From: Candidatus Iainarchaeum sp.
GTDB lineage: Archaea > Iainarchaeota > Iainarchaeia > Iainarchaeales > UBA10219
Direction: 5' to 3'
Length of the DNA: 64,000 nt
Assembly (NCBI GenBank): GCA_018304425.1
Contig: JAGVWE010000003.1
Location: forward strand, 138,413-202,412
In this document: piece after piece, positions 1-8,462 of the stretch
How the letters are laid out: every line of letters starts with the position of its first letter
How positions within the stretch are numbered: the first letter of the stretch is position 1
Program-made: the position numbers and the translations under genes
Notes under the pieces: generated by a model
Databases searched by the model: none
What the model was told of the DNA's origin: nothing
The model's input: the letters and a program-made list of their open reading frames with translations, nothing else

Positions 1-660
1 GGCCCGGTAACCGCCCGAGAGCTTGCGGAAGTCATCGGACTTGAAGGAGTGGAAGCCTTCGGCGAACAAGGTGGAGTTCGAGAACACGCCGGCATCCAGG
101 TCCCTGATTCTTCCCACCAAATCGGTTTTCGCGTCCACGACCGTGCGGGGGATGCACTGGTCCTTCAAATCGCAGACCAGTTTTTCCACGCGCACCGGCA
201 CTTCCCGCACCAGTTGGCCGTCCTCGTCTACGACTTCGAGGAAGAGCTTTTTGGTTTCCACGGGCCTTGGGGCCGGCGGCTTTTCATCGCCGGGCGGCAC
301 GTAGTCCGGGCCCTCGACGGGTTTCTCAGCGCCCTTCTCGTGGCGGCACTCGACTTCCTCCGTCGTGGAGTCCAGGTAGAGCACCAGGGCCTTGGAGGCG
401 TTCTTGGCTTCCACACGGTAATAGTACTTGACGGGCATCTCCTTCTTGCACTCCGCGTCCAGCTCCTTTTTGACCGCGGAAACCGTGTCCTCGTCCCACA
501 AGGCGATGACTACTTCGGCGTCGGGAACCGAGTCAATGGCTTCCCGCACCACGGGAATGGCGCGCACCTTTTCCTCCAAGGAGGCCTTCCCGAAGTCCGG
601 CACGCAGCCAGCCAAAGCCACGAGGAAAGCCAGGGCAAGCAATAAAAGGGCTTTATTCAT
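1..660 (-). CDS. lipoprotein, 3' end beyond the window
   Basis: The minus strand is open from an ATG at 660 to the left edge, giving 220 residues without a stop. The N-terminus is a hydrophobic signal ending in a lipobox (LAGC, Cys19), so the product is probably lipid-anchored outside the membrane. A first domain of about 95 residues is followed by a Pro-rich linker (about residues 115-135) and a second domain starting with beta-strand-like sequence (KKLFLEVVDEDGQ) that resembles carboxypeptidase-regulatory or Ig-like modules. I do not recognise the family. The reading frame opposite (49-645) is a shadow. A T/A-rich region at 670-695 could hold the promoter. Confidence 0.8.
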   Translation of the reverse strand, partial: MNKALLLLALAFLVALAGCVPDFGKASLEEKVRAIPVVREAIDSVPDAEVVIALWDEDTVSAVKKELDAECKKEMPVKYYYRVEAKNASKALVLYLDSTTEEVECRHEKGAEKPVEGPDYVPPGDEKPPAPRPVETKKLFLEVVDEDGQLVREVPVRVEKLVCDLKDQCIPRTVVDAKTDLVGRIRDLDAGVFSNSTLFAEGFHSFKSDDFRKLSGGYRA

Positions 661-809
661 GGAATCCAAGTATATAATGCCTTTGGGGTTTAAATAGTTA
701 CGCCCCCCAGGCAGGCAAGAAAACGCATGGGCAAGCCTTTAAAACCTTGACGTTTCACAATTGGTATAGCGTTTTTTGCGCTGCAAAACGGATTTTTCGA
801 GGTGGGTTT

Positions 810-1238
810 ATGGCGGAAGACAAGAAACAAGTGCCCGTGGATGACGACGACGAGGGTTCCGACGAGGAACTGCCCTTTCCCCGCGCGACCATCGTCAACA
901 TGCTGCGACAGCACCTGGACTCCGGCAAGCAAATCAAGGGCCAGGTCAAGCGCGAGATGAACATCTGGCTGGGCAGCATGGTGGAACGCATCGCCCACAA
1001 GATGAACGCGCACCCCTACACCTACGTGGACGGCAGCATGTTCCGCGAGTCGATAGAGCCCTACGAGGCCATCCAAGAAATCGAGAAAGAAAAAGAACGC
1101 ATCATCAAGCAGCTGGAATCCGTCAAAGCGGCCTGCGACGTGCTCATCAGCGAAGTCGACCGGAAATTCGTGTTGAGAAGCGGTTTCGCCACCGAGTACC
1201 AGAAGGAAAAGGAAGCGGCCGCAAAGGGGAAGAAGTAA
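810..1238 (+). CDS. histone-fold protein with acidic N-tail and C-terminal coiled coil
   Basis: The ATG at 810 follows a purine-rich GGTGGG and gives 142 residues; an in-frame upstream start at 747 would add a poor 21-residue leader. Residues 10-20 are an acidic tail (DDDDEGSDEE). Residues 21-86 (starting LPFPRATIVNML) match the length and helix-strap-helix pattern of an archaeal histone fold. Residues 86-120 are a charged, heptad-like helix, followed by a Lys-rich end. Archaeal histones normally stop after the fold (about 67 residues), so both tails are unusual. DNA packaging or a histone-fold transcription-factor subunit are both possible. The fold call is by eye, moderately sure. Confidence 0.7.
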   Translation: MAEDKKQVPVDDDDEGSDEELPFPRATIVNMLRQHLDSGKQIKGQVKREMNIWLGSMVERIAHKMNAHPYTYVDGSMFRESIEPYEAIQEIEKEKERIIKQLESVKAACDVLISEVDRKFVLRSGFATEYQKEKEAAAKGKK

Positions 1239-1239
1239 A

Positions 1240-1268
1240 AACTTCCCTTTTCTTACCTATTTTTTAAG
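1240..1268 (+). terminator. pyrimidine-rich terminator after histone-like gene
   Basis: Runs of T and C (CTTCCCTTTTC, then ATTTTTT) start directly after the stop codon at 1238. Archaeal RNA polymerase commonly terminates at such U-rich stretches without a hairpin. Confidence 0.4.
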
Positions 1269-1368
1269 CCAGTCAATAGCTGCGCTTTGCAACCAGTTCG
1301 TAAAAGAAGATGTCCATGCAAAAGGCGCGTTGCCGCATGTAATGGTCAAACTCTTGCGCTGTTTGCCG

Positions 1369-1632
1369 TCAGGTTATCCTCAAGCCGGCAGCGTCATGCA
1401 GATTCCTGTGAAGCGAATCCAAGAACTGGCTCCGCAAGGCAGCGCGCCGCCAAGCTGAAATTTCGCCTCCCTGGTGGGCCAGAAAGTTCGCCTGGCGCTC
1501 CAATTCATACCAAGAGGAAGCAGGCCGGCCAAACACTTCCCGGATGCCCGCAGCCAGAGTGGCACGACGGGCTTTCCGTTCCCTGCGTACGGCCTTGAAC
1601 GAGGCCATTCGCTTCCTGAGGTTCAATCGCAT
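1369..1632 (-). CDS. small Arg-rich orphan protein (87 aa)
   Basis: This is a monocistronic minus-strand gene. An A/T-rich TATA-like element lies at about 1645-1662, 20-30 bp before the ATG at 1632, suggesting a leaderless transcript. The 87-residue product has a strongly basic N-terminal third (MRLNLRKRM, RRERKARR) and looks helical; no family recognised. It belongs by composition and gene style to a scattered set of Arg-rich orphans in this window (11546, 12935, 21094, 24565, 32307). A nucleic-acid-binding role is a guess from charge alone. Confidence 0.55.
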   Translation of the reverse strand: MRLNLRKRMASFKAVRRERKARRATLAAGIREVFGRPASSWYELERQANFLAHQGGEISAWRRAALRSQFLDSLHRNLHDAAGLRIT

Positions 1633-1671
1633 GCATTACAATTGGGGCCCGAAAAATAAAAGGTTATATGT

Positions 1672-1929
1672 TCAGCCCCCGAAAACAATCCGCTCGATGT
1701 CGGCCTTCCGATGGACATTCAGCGAAACCTGCAGGCCGTAGTGGGCGGGTTTCGGCACGATTAAGCCCTCCTTAACGAGCTTGTCGAGTTCCTCCTCAAC
1801 GTCCTTTCGCTGGTCCTTTGGCAAGCCATGCGCAATCAGTTCATAGTCCAAGTGCTTGCCGCCCCATAGGTTCTTTCTAACCATTTTGTTGAGAATCCAC
1901 CAGCGAAGCTTCGAAGAAGGAAGTTTCAT
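1672..1929 (-). CDS. small winged-helix protein (85 aa)
   Basis: The product looks like a single winged-helix domain: helices over residues 1-60 with the pattern DQRKDVEEELDKLVKEGLI, then a beta-wing (KPAHYGLQVSLNVH). A TATA-like TTTAAATATTTAA lies at about 1948-1962, just upstream of the ATG at 1929. It is divergent from the winged-helix gene at 2023, so the two share the 1930-2022 intergenic region, which contains an inverted repeat. A DNA-binding regulator is the likeliest role; target unknown. Confidence 0.65.
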   Translation of the reverse strand: MKLPSSKLRWWILNKMVRKNLWGGKHLDYELIAHGLPKDQRKDVEEELDKLVKEGLIVPKPAHYGLQVSLNVHRKADIERIVFGG

Positions 1930-1981
1930 TTATTGATACATAAAGCGTTAAATATTTAAACTTTGCCAACATACAGCTAAT

Positions 1982-2006
1982 TAGACAAACCGCAGGCGTT
2001 TGTCTA
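1982..2006. promoter_or_regulatory. 9-bp inverted repeat, candidate operator
   Basis: TAGACAAAC (1982-1990) and GTTTGTCTA (1998-2006) are perfect inverted arms around a 7-bp spacer. The right arm abuts a TATA-like ACTTAAAGG before the winged-helix gene at 2023. The size and symmetry fit a dimeric winged-helix repressor, probably the adjacent gene product acting on its own promoter. Confidence 0.55.
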
Positions 2007-2022
2007 CTTAAAGGTCGTTCGC

Positions 2023-2367
2023 ATGAAACAAATTCCCAATTCCCTGTTCGTCGAGTTCCTCGGAGATTACCCCCTTATTCGGGTGCTGGACTTCCTGATT
2101 GAGAATCGCATCTTCGACTACTCTAAGAAGGACATCTGCAAGTATGCTGACGTCTCTTGGAACACGCTGGAAGACTTCTGGGACGGCCTGGAAAAAAACG
2201 GCCTGGTGACCCACACCCGCAAGGTCGGCAAGGCCAACATGTACAAGCTAAACACGGCCAACCCCATGGCAAACCAACTCATCGAATTGGACAAAGCACT
2301 GATGAAGCAAGCCATGGATAAACTAGACGAGCACGAGAAAGTCAAGATTGTGGCGCGCAGCCACTGA
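2023..2367 (+). CDS. winged-helix transcriptional regulator (114 aa)
   Basis: The domain is a compact winged helix over residues 15-80, with recognition-helix-like sequence (CKYADVSWNTLEDFWDGLEK) and a wing (KVGKANMYKLN), followed by a C-terminal amphipathic helix that could mediate dimerisation. The ATG lies a few bases after TATA-like and inverted-repeat sequences, consistent with a leaderless, autoregulated gene. A very short ORF follows 6 bp downstream (2374-2493) and may be cotranscribed. The family resembles short MarR/ArsR-like archaeal regulators; ligand and targets unknown. Confidence 0.75.
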   Translation: MKQIPNSLFVEFLGDYPLIRVLDFLIENRIFDYSKKDICKYADVSWNTLEDFWDGLEKNGLVTHTRKVGKANMYKLNTANPMANQLIELDKALMKQAMDKLDEHEKVKIVARSH

Positions 2368-2373
2368 TTGGAT

Positions 2374-2493
2374 ATGAAACGAACGGAAGAAGACGAAGCG
2401 TGGGAACTCTTTGCCTGCCTATCCATGCGGCGCGCATGGGGCAAAACGGACCAGATTTGGGATAAAATCGCGGCAGAAGACTTAGCCAAGTAA
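2374..2493 (+). CDS. 39-aa ORF downstream of winged-helix regulator
   Basis: The ATG at 2374 comes 6 bp after the regulator's stop and the frame is open to TAA at 2491-2493. The peptide (MKRTEEDEAWELFACLSMRR, then AWGKTDQIWDKI) has an acidic, Trp-rich composition resembling the C-terminal toxin-wrapping segment of small archaeal antitoxins. No toxin gene is adjacent. It overlaps the end of the convergent kinase gene by 12 bp. Confidence 0.4.
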   Translation: MKRTEEDEAWELFACLSMRRAWGKTDQIWDKIAAEDLAK

Positions 2494-3045
2494 TTCCTCT
2501 ATTTTCCGCGCCACCATGCTCTCCGTGTTCCGGAACAGGAACGCCTCCACGGTGGAACCGTTGTGGCACTTGCGCACGTAGCTGGCTTTCTCGAAGTCGA
2601 GGATGCAGACCGTGTGGTCGGGGCGCACCAGGATGTTCCGCCCGCGCCCGGCGAGCTGACCATGGTCCACGCCGATTTTGTCGAGCTTTTGCGCCTGCTC
2701 CTGCAGGGAGGCGATGACTTTCTGCAGCAGGGCCTTGTCCGGCTTGCCTTCGAGGAACTTGTCGAAGGTCTGGCCCTCGACGAACTCCAGCAGCAGGCAG
2801 CGTTCCTCCTTGTCGAAGCCGATGAGCTTGGGGCCGATGCCGGCGCGGTTGGCCAGGGAGAGGCAGGCCGCCTCCTGTTCGACCATGAAGCGCCGCGTGG
2901 ACTTGTCCCGCTCGGCCTTGAGGGCAAAGGCCTTGCCCGCCTTGTCGTGGACGAGGTAGACCTGGCTGGAGTAACCCTTGGCCAGGGGCTTGCCCAGCAT
3001 AAGGTGACGGGCGGCGCAGAAGGCCTGGACGCGTTCCGAGTGCAT
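2482..3045 (-). CDS. RIO/Bud32-like serine/threonine protein kinase (COG2112 type)
   Basis: This 187-residue protein is a minimal kinase fold. Visible elements are a nucleotide loop (GKPLAKGYSSQVY, residues 18-30), a Lys in ALKAE (K43), a catalytic segment DHGQLAGRGRNILV (127-140) with Asn137, and a metal-binding DFE at 150-152. It corresponds to the archaeal predicted Ser/Thr kinases grouped as COG2112. Substrate unknown. It starts 24 bp after the DUF4344 lipoprotein on the same strand and is probably cotranscribed with it, an unexpected pairing of a cytoplasmic kinase and an external metallopeptidase-like protein. Confidence 0.8.
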   Translation of the reverse strand: MHSERVQAFCAARHLMLGKPLAKGYSSQVYLVHDKAGKAFALKAERDKSTRRFMVEQEAACLSLANRAGIGPKLIGFDKEERCLLLEFVEGQTFDKFLEGKPDKALLQKVIASLQEQAQKLDKIGVDHGQLAGRGRNILVRPDHTVCILDFEKASYVRKCHNGSTVEAFLFRNTESMVARKIEELLG

Positions 3046-3069
3046 GCAGGGAATGAGGCGGAAAGGGCT

Positions 3070-4059
3070 TTAAGTCCCTTCCTTCAAGTAGGGCTCCAGC
3101 AGGCGTGCCCAAGCCATCGAAAGTTTATAGTATTCGTCCGGGCAACTCTCCGCACGCTCCGCAGGCAAAACCTCGTCATCTATCAGATTGGCGAAGCCCT
3201 CGGGGTTTCTGCCATACACCCAGCAGGCGATGTTGTAAAACCGCTGCTGGCCCAGGGCGTGCTCGTCCCAGAACGCCAGTTCCCCGGGCTCTTCAAGGGA
3301 AGACCACAGCATGAAGGCGGCGGCCGCATTCAAGGCAATGCCTGGCCCCGCTTCATCCCCTCTTTCAATCAGCAAAAAAGTCGCCAATTGGTCCACGCTG
3401 TCCTCTTCGCGTCCGGTGGCCGGCAAATCCAGCAAGTGGATGAGGGCATGGCCGGCTTCGTGATAGAATATAAACTCCGTGGCAAACAAAGTGGACTTCG
3501 TGGGGTCCTCTTCTTCGGCCGTGTTCTCGGCAAACAACGCTTGCAACTCGGAGACCAATTCATAGCATAAAACAAGGGTGGTTTCTTCCGGCAAATAAAA
3601 GGCGTTGGCTTCCCCGCAGTCCTGGAAAACCACCGGAACATCCCGGGGCAACGCCACAAAAGCATTCAAGCCGTCAACGATGCCCTCGAAATGCCTGGAC
3701 TCCTTCAAGTAAACCATCCACTCGTTGGCCGTGGGGTCGCTGGATTCCGCGTACCCTAGCTTGAAGTCGCCTTGGTCTTCAAACCGGGGAGGCTCCACGG
3801 CGGGGGTTTCAAGGGGCTTGGTTTCAACGGGTTCGACCGGAGTGGGCGGCGGGTTTGGAGTGGCTGGAACTCGAATCATTTTTCCCGCGGAATCGGGCCC
3901 GGCAACGGGTTCAGCAGCCTGGTCAAGGGCGTCCGCGGTTTTTTCCAGGGCCTGGGAGGCCTTCTGGAGGCCCTGGGCCGTGCAGCCGGCCAGCAAAATA
4001 AGCACGACCAAAAACAAGCCACCCCCTGGCAGGGGCATCCGCCTGAAAGACAAGAACAT
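3070..4059 (-). CDS. lipoprotein with DUF4344-type putative metallopeptidase domain
   Basis: A signal with lipobox LLAGC anchors the protein; a Pro-rich linker covers about residues 45-95, then a globular domain runs to residue 329. The domain carries HEAGH (His200-Glu201-Ala-Gly-His204) within FIFYHEAGHALIHLLDLP and a following acidic stretch (REEDSVDQLATF), the layout of DUF4344 putative metallopeptidases, which are mostly known from bacteria. Expected activity is zinc-dependent hydrolysis at the cell surface; the substrate is unknown. An alternative start is Met8. It leads a probable two-gene operon with the kinase downstream. Confidence 0.8.
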   Translation of the reverse strand: MFLSFRRMPLPGGGLFLVVLILLAGCTAQGLQKASQALEKTADALDQAAEPVAGPDSAGKMIRVPATPNPPPTPVEPVETKPLETPAVEPPRFEDQGDFKLGYAESSDPTANEWMVYLKESRHFEGIVDGLNAFVALPRDVPVVFQDCGEANAFYLPEETTLVLCYELVSELQALFAENTAEEEDPTKSTLFATEFIFYHEAGHALIHLLDLPATGREEDSVDQLATFLLIERGDEAGPGIALNAAAAFMLWSSLEEPGELAFWDEHALGQQRFYNIACWVYGRNPEGFANLIDDEVLPAERAESCPDEYYKLSMAWARLLEPYLKEGT

Positions 4060-4222
4060 CCAAGAAGTAAGGCAATTGGGCTATATAAGCCTGTCTGGCC
4101 CCATTAACACGCATATCCATCAAAAAACGCGTTAGCTTTAAAAACCTTCATATCCATCAATAATTTACGATTCCAATTAACCCTGATTAGGGCATTTTTG
4201 CCACTGAATGGAGGTCGATTTC

Positions 4223-5878
4223 ATGGCGGAAGCAGGACAACAACCAGTCATTTTCCTCTCTGAGGGAACCAAGCGCACCCGGGGAAGGGACGCGCAGCGC
4301 ATCAACATCATGGTCGCCAAGGCGGTGGCCAACGCGGTCCGGTCAACATTAGGGCCGAAAGGCATGGACAAAATGATTGTCGACGAGTTGGGGGACATCA
4401 CGATTTCCAACGACGGCGCCACCATCTTGAAGGAGATGAGCATCGACCACCCCGCGGGGAAGATGATGGTCGAAGTCGCCAAGACCCAGGATGACGAGGT
4501 CGGCGACGGCACCACGACCGCAGTAGTCTTCGGCGGCACGCTCCTGAGCAAGGCCGAAAGCCTGCTCGACGACGAGATTCATCCCTCCATCATCGTGAAG
4601 GGCTACCGGCTCGCGGCCGAGAAGGCCCGGGAGTTTTACACGCAAATCGCGGACGTAATCAAGTTCGATGACGTCAAAACGCTGAAGGAAATCGCCATCA
4701 CTTCGATGACCGGCAAGGCCTCCGAGGGCGCGGAAGAACTCGCGAACCTGGTCGTGCAGGCCGTGCGGCAGGTCGCCGAAAAGGAAGGCGACAAGATGGT
4801 CATCGACCGGGACAACATCAAGCTCGAAAAGAAGGTCGGCGCCAGCCTGCACGAGAGCCAACTGGTCAAGGGCATCATCGTGGACAAGGAAATCGTGCAC
4901 TCGGGCATGCCCAAGAAAGTCCAGAACGCGAAAATCGCGTTGGTGGACTCCGCGCTCGAAATCAAGAGCACGGAAGTCGACGCCAAGATACAGATTTCGG
5001 ACCCCGACCAGTTGCAGGCGTTCCTCGACCAAGAGGAGAAGATGCTGAAGAACATGGTCGACAAGATTGTGGCTTCCGGAGCCAACGTCGTGTTCTGCCA
5101 GAAAGGCATTGACGACATGGCCCAGCACTTCCTCGCGAAAGCCGGCATCTCGGCCATCCGCAGGGTGAAGGCCAGCGACATGACGGCCTTGGCCAAGGCC
5201 ACGGACGCCAAGGTCGCCACCCGGCTCAGCGACCTGGGCAAGGACGACCTAGGCTACGCGCAAAGCGTCACCGCCAAGAAAGTCGCGGGCGATGACATGG
5301 TCTTTGTCGAGGGCTGCAAGAACCCGAAAGCCGTTTCCCTGCTGGTCAGGGGCGGTAGCGAGCACGTCGTAGACGAAGCCGAAAGGGCCGTGAACGACGC
5401 CATCGGGGCAACGATGTCCGCCATCAAGACCGAGAGGGTGCTGGCCGGCGGCGGTTCCTCGGACGTCGAGGTCGCGAACAAGCTCCGCGACTACGCCAAG
5501 ACGGTTGGAGGCAGGGAACAGCTGGCCATCGAGGCCTTTGCCGACACCCTGGAAATCATCCCCCGCACCCTGGCCGAAACCGCGGGCATGGACCCGTTGG
5601 ACACCATTGTCGCGTTGCGCAGCAGGCACTCGACCAAGGAAGGCAAGTACATTGGAGTGGACGTCTACAAGGGCAAGCTCTCGAACATGAAGGACTTGCA
5701 CGTCATCGAGCCCCTGGCCTTGAAGACGCAGGCCATTTCCTCGGCCAGTGAGGTCGCGGAAATGCTGTTGCGCATCGACGACATCATCGCCGGCAGCAGC
5801 AAGGGCCCACCCGGCGGAATGCCCGGCGGCCACGGCCACGGCGGCATGCCCGGCATGGGCGACATGGGCGAGATGTAA
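4223..5878 (+). CDS. thsA: thermosome subunit (group II chaperonin)
   Basis: This 551-residue protein is a full-length archaeal group II chaperonin subunit. It forms the double-ring ATP-driven protein-folding complex in the cytoplasm. Visible signatures are GPKGMDKM near residue 45, the GDGTTT nucleotide motif near residue 94, and a C-terminal Gly/Met-rich tail ([21 protein letters not shown] split over the last 22 residues), typical of the cavity-facing end. GGAGGT at 4210-4215 sets the ATG at 4223 rather than the ORF's earlier start at 4208. A pyrimidine-rich terminator follows. Only one subunit gene is in this window. Confidence 0.97.
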   Translation: MAEAGQQPVIFLSEGTKRTRGRDAQRINIMVAKAVANAVRSTLGPKGMDKMIVDELGDITISNDGATILKEMSIDHPAGKMMVEVAKTQDDEVGDGTTTAVVFGGTLLSKAESLLDDEIHPSIIVKGYRLAAEKAREFYTQIADVIKFDDVKTLKEIAITSMTGKASEGAEELANLVVQAVRQVAEKEGDKMVIDRDNIKLEKKVGASLHESQLVKGIIVDKEIVHSGMPKKVQNAKIALVDSALEIKSTEVDAKIQISDPDQLQAFLDQEEKMLKNMVDKIVASGANVVFCQKGIDDMAQHFLAKAGISAIRRVKASDMTALAKATDAKVATRLSDLGKDDLGYAQSVTAKKVAGDDMVFVEGCKNPKAVSLLVRGGSEHVVDEAERAVNDAIGATMSAIKTERVLAGGGSSDVEVANKLRDYAKTVGGREQLAIEAFADTLEIIPRTLAETAGMDPLDTIVALRSRHSTKEGKYIGVDVYKGKLSNMKDLHVIEPLALKTQAISSASEVAEMLLRIDDIIAGSSKGPPGGMPGGHGHGGMPGMGDMGEM

Positions 5879-5890
5879 CCCGCCCACCCC

Positions 5891-5916
5891 CCTATTTCTT
5901 TTTTTCTTTTATTTCC
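5891..5916 (+). terminator. T-rich terminator between convergent genes
   Basis: A stretch of more than 20 mostly T residues (5891-5916) separates the thermosome stop from the convergent ABC permease stop at 5920. It would read as a U-tract for the thermosome transcript. Confidence 0.5.
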
Positions 5917-5919
5917 CGG

Positions 5920-7188
5920 TCACTCGTACCGGAGCGCGTCCACGGGATGCAAGCTCGCAGCCTGCCGGGCCGGCACCGCGCCGGCAACCACGCCGACCAC
6001 GGTGGAAAAAGCGATGGCGGCCAGCACCAGCAAGGGATTAACGACCGTGGTAATGCCTCCGCTGCTCCCCGGTCCCGGCAGGAGGCCCACGCCCAGCAAC
6101 GGCAGGGACAAGGCGATGAGGCTGCCGAGGACCGCGCCAATCACGCCGCCCACGAAACCGAACAACGCGGTCTCGATGAGGAACAACCGCAGGATTTCCT
6201 CGTTGCTGGAACCAAGTGCCTTCAGGATGCCGATTTCCTTGGTCTTCTCCAGCACCGAAGTGAACATGCTGTTCGCAATGCCAATCGAACCCACGACCAA
6301 TGAAACCGCGGCGATGGCCAGCAAGAACAAGACCAGGGTGCCGGTGACATCCGTTACCCGTTGCCGGATGGCCTCCGTGGAACTCACCGTGAAGTCCTTG
6401 TCGCGTTCCGTGACATGACGCGAAACCATGAGGCGCTGCTCAACGGCCTTCGCAGCCTCGGCCGAGTCGCTTCCCGCCACGAGCTTGACCTGGATGCCCG
6501 TGAACTCGTCTTCCGCAATGCCTTCCAGGAGGGCCTGGGCGGTCTCGTTCACCATGAAGGCCATCGAGTCATCCGAGCCGTTCAAGGACTCGCGGAGGAT
6601 GCCGACCACGCGGAAGGACCGCTTGTTCAGCACCAACAGGTTGCCGACCGCGAGCTTCTTCTTGAAGACCTCGTTGGCAATCCGCCACCCCACCACGACG
6701 CCATCCCGGTCGGCGGGCGTGAGATAGCGGCCCGAAGCCACTTCCGTGGTGTTGATGAGGCGCCAGGTCACCGGGTTGATGCCTTGCACGGACACCGTGG
6801 ATTCCTCGGCCAGGAACGACGCGGTCGCATTGCCCCGCACCACTTCATTGATGAACGCGACCTGGGGAATGGCTTTGAGGGCCAGCACGTCGCGGTCCGT
6901 GAGCGGCTCACTGGACGAAGCCGCAACCCCTCCGCCCCCGGGGATGCCGCCGCCGCGGAACTCGCCGAAGGTGCGGCTGGCCCGCGAAAAGCCGGGGCTG
7001 ACGTTGATGATGTCGGCTCCCAGGCCGCTCAGGCGCTGGTTGACGCTGGCCTGGGCTCCCTCCCCAATGGAGATGATGGCCACCACGGCAGCAACCCCAA
7101 TGATGATGCCGAGGAGGGTGAGCCACGAACGCAGCCTCCGGTGGAGGAGACTGTTCACAGCCAGGTTCACGGAGTCTTGGAACTTCAT
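5920..7188 (-). CDS. MacB/FtsX-type ABC transporter permease
   Basis: The 422-residue product has the MacB-like layout: an N-terminal membrane helix (SWLTLLGIIIGVAAVVAII), a large external MacB_PCD-like domain (about residues 45-270), and three C-terminal helices in an FtsX domain (residues 290-415). FtsX permeases of this type couple ATP hydrolysis to mechanical work on periplasmic or external partners rather than to direct transport. It starts 5 bp after the COG1361-type gene and is third in an operon with the ATPase at 8463-9134. Gly-rich loops at residues 75-95 are variable. Confidence 0.9.
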   Translation of the reverse strand: MKFQDSVNLAVNSLLHRRLRSWLTLLGIIIGVAAVVAIISIGEGAQASVNQRLSGLGADIINVSPGFSRASRTFGEFRGGGIPGGGGVAASSSEPLTDRDVLALKAIPQVAFINEVVRGNATASFLAEESTVSVQGINPVTWRLINTTEVASGRYLTPADRDGVVVGWRIANEVFKKKLAVGNLLVLNKRSFRVVGILRESLNGSDDSMAFMVNETAQALLEGIAEDEFTGIQVKLVAGSDSAEAAKAVEQRLMVSRHVTERDKDFTVSSTEAIRQRVTDVTGTLVLFLLAIAAVSLVVGSIGIANSMFTSVLEKTKEIGILKALGSSNEEILRLFLIETALFGFVGGVIGAVLGSLIALSLPLLGVGLLPGPGSSGGITTVVNPLLVLAAIAFSTVVGVVAGAVPARQAASLHPVDALRYE

Positions 7189-7192
7189 GCCC

Positions 7193-8442
7193 TCACTTGC
7201 CTGCTCTCTTGCGCTTTTTCAGGTAGAGGTAGTAGGCACCGCCCACCCCGACGAGTACGACCAGTGCAGGCAGCCAGGGAAAGCCGCCCTGCCTGGCCTG
7301 GCCCATGGCCTGCCCGCCTTCCGTGGAGGGCTGCCACAGGCTCTGGGGCAGGAAGTGCACGGTTTTCTTGACGGTCTGCCGTTCCCCCGTGGTATCGGTG
7401 TAGGTTATCTCGACCTGGAGGTCGGCAAACTTGGATTCCCCTGCCGGAGGCAAGGCATTGGTTTGCAGGAAGCCGCCCTGCCGGGCCTGCCTACGCGCTT
7501 CCGCTGTCCCACTGGTCGGCTCGATGCGAAAAGAGGCAATCGTGAAGTCGCCGCGGTTGAGGTTGCCGAGCACGGCCGTGTCAAAGCCCTGCGTCGAAAA
7601 ATGGGCCTGCTCGGGGATGCGCACCACGATGCCTTCCGCGTTGTTGGAGCCGATGTTCGCAATCGACAGGGAGACCTGGTTGTTGCCGGTTTCCTGGAGG
7701 CTCACGTCGAAGTCCGTCGTTCCCCCGACCACGAACCCGATTTTGGAAGTAAGCGTGTTGGTGGAAGCCGATTCGTCATTGTACGTGATGTTCGTGTCGA
7801 AGGCGTTCACGCCCGGCGTGATGTTGGGGTCAACGGCCACCAGGAACGTGACCTCGGCCTGCTTGCCTGCTCCCAGGGAGGCGACAGGTTGATGTTGGAC
7901 AAGACGTTGTTGCTGGTGTTGGACAAGGTGAACTTCACGTCCACCTTCCGACCCGGCAGCAAAACCACGGGCTCGACCTTCAATTCCAGGTTTTTCCGCG
8001 CCTTGTTGACGGGGATGGTGATGGTCTTGATGTCTTCCACTACTTCCTTTTCCACGTTTTCCGCGACGACGTTCATGCTCTTGTAGTTGATGCGGATGTT
8101 CAGGCTGTAAACGCCGGGCAAGGCGTCTTCCCTGATGCGGAACTTGAACAGGACGGTCTGCGTGATGTTGGGCCGGATGTTGTCCAGGCTGCTTTCCACG
8201 TCCAGGCCCTCGAACTCGGCCGGCAGCACCAGCTCGGCCTTGAGGTCCTTGGCCATGTTGACCATACCCTTGTTGTGGAGTTGCACGGACAAGCTGACCG
8301 TGTCCCCCACGTACACCTCGACCGGCAGGATGGAATAGTCGTCCTGGATGTTGATGACTTTGGCCGCCTCGATGTAGGCCGCATGGGCCGGCAGCGCCAG
8401 CCACGCCAGGGCCAATAAACCGATTACTGTTTTCATCTGCAT
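7193..8442 (-). CDS. COG1361-like surface protein, frameshifted near 7870-7885
   Basis: An AGGAGG at 8451-8456 positions the start at 8442. The N-terminal part (signal peptide ending PAHA, then beta-rich Ig-like sequence with N-glycosylation sequons) reads in one frame to about 7880; the rest, beginning LGAGKQAEVTFLVAVDPN, continues in another frame to a C-terminal membrane helix and a Lys/Arg stop-transfer tail. Restoring one base in the CCTCCC tract joins them into about 416 residues. Without it the protein ends early at 7807. Architecture (repeated beta domains, C-terminal anchor) fits the surface partner of MacB-like exporters. Sequencing error and true mutation cannot be separated here. 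Confidence 0.75.
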
Positions 8443-8462
8443 GTCCGTTCCTCCTTTGAGCG

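Noticed and set aside
1287-1598. Plus-strand ORF opposite the Arg-rich orphan
   Set aside because: No promoter or RBS, odd composition, and the minus strand has a TATA-supported gene.
4349-5887. Long antisense ORFs opposite the thermosome gene
   Set aside because: They are third-position GC artefacts of a high-GC gene; their translations are His/Val/Leu-rich with no domain character.
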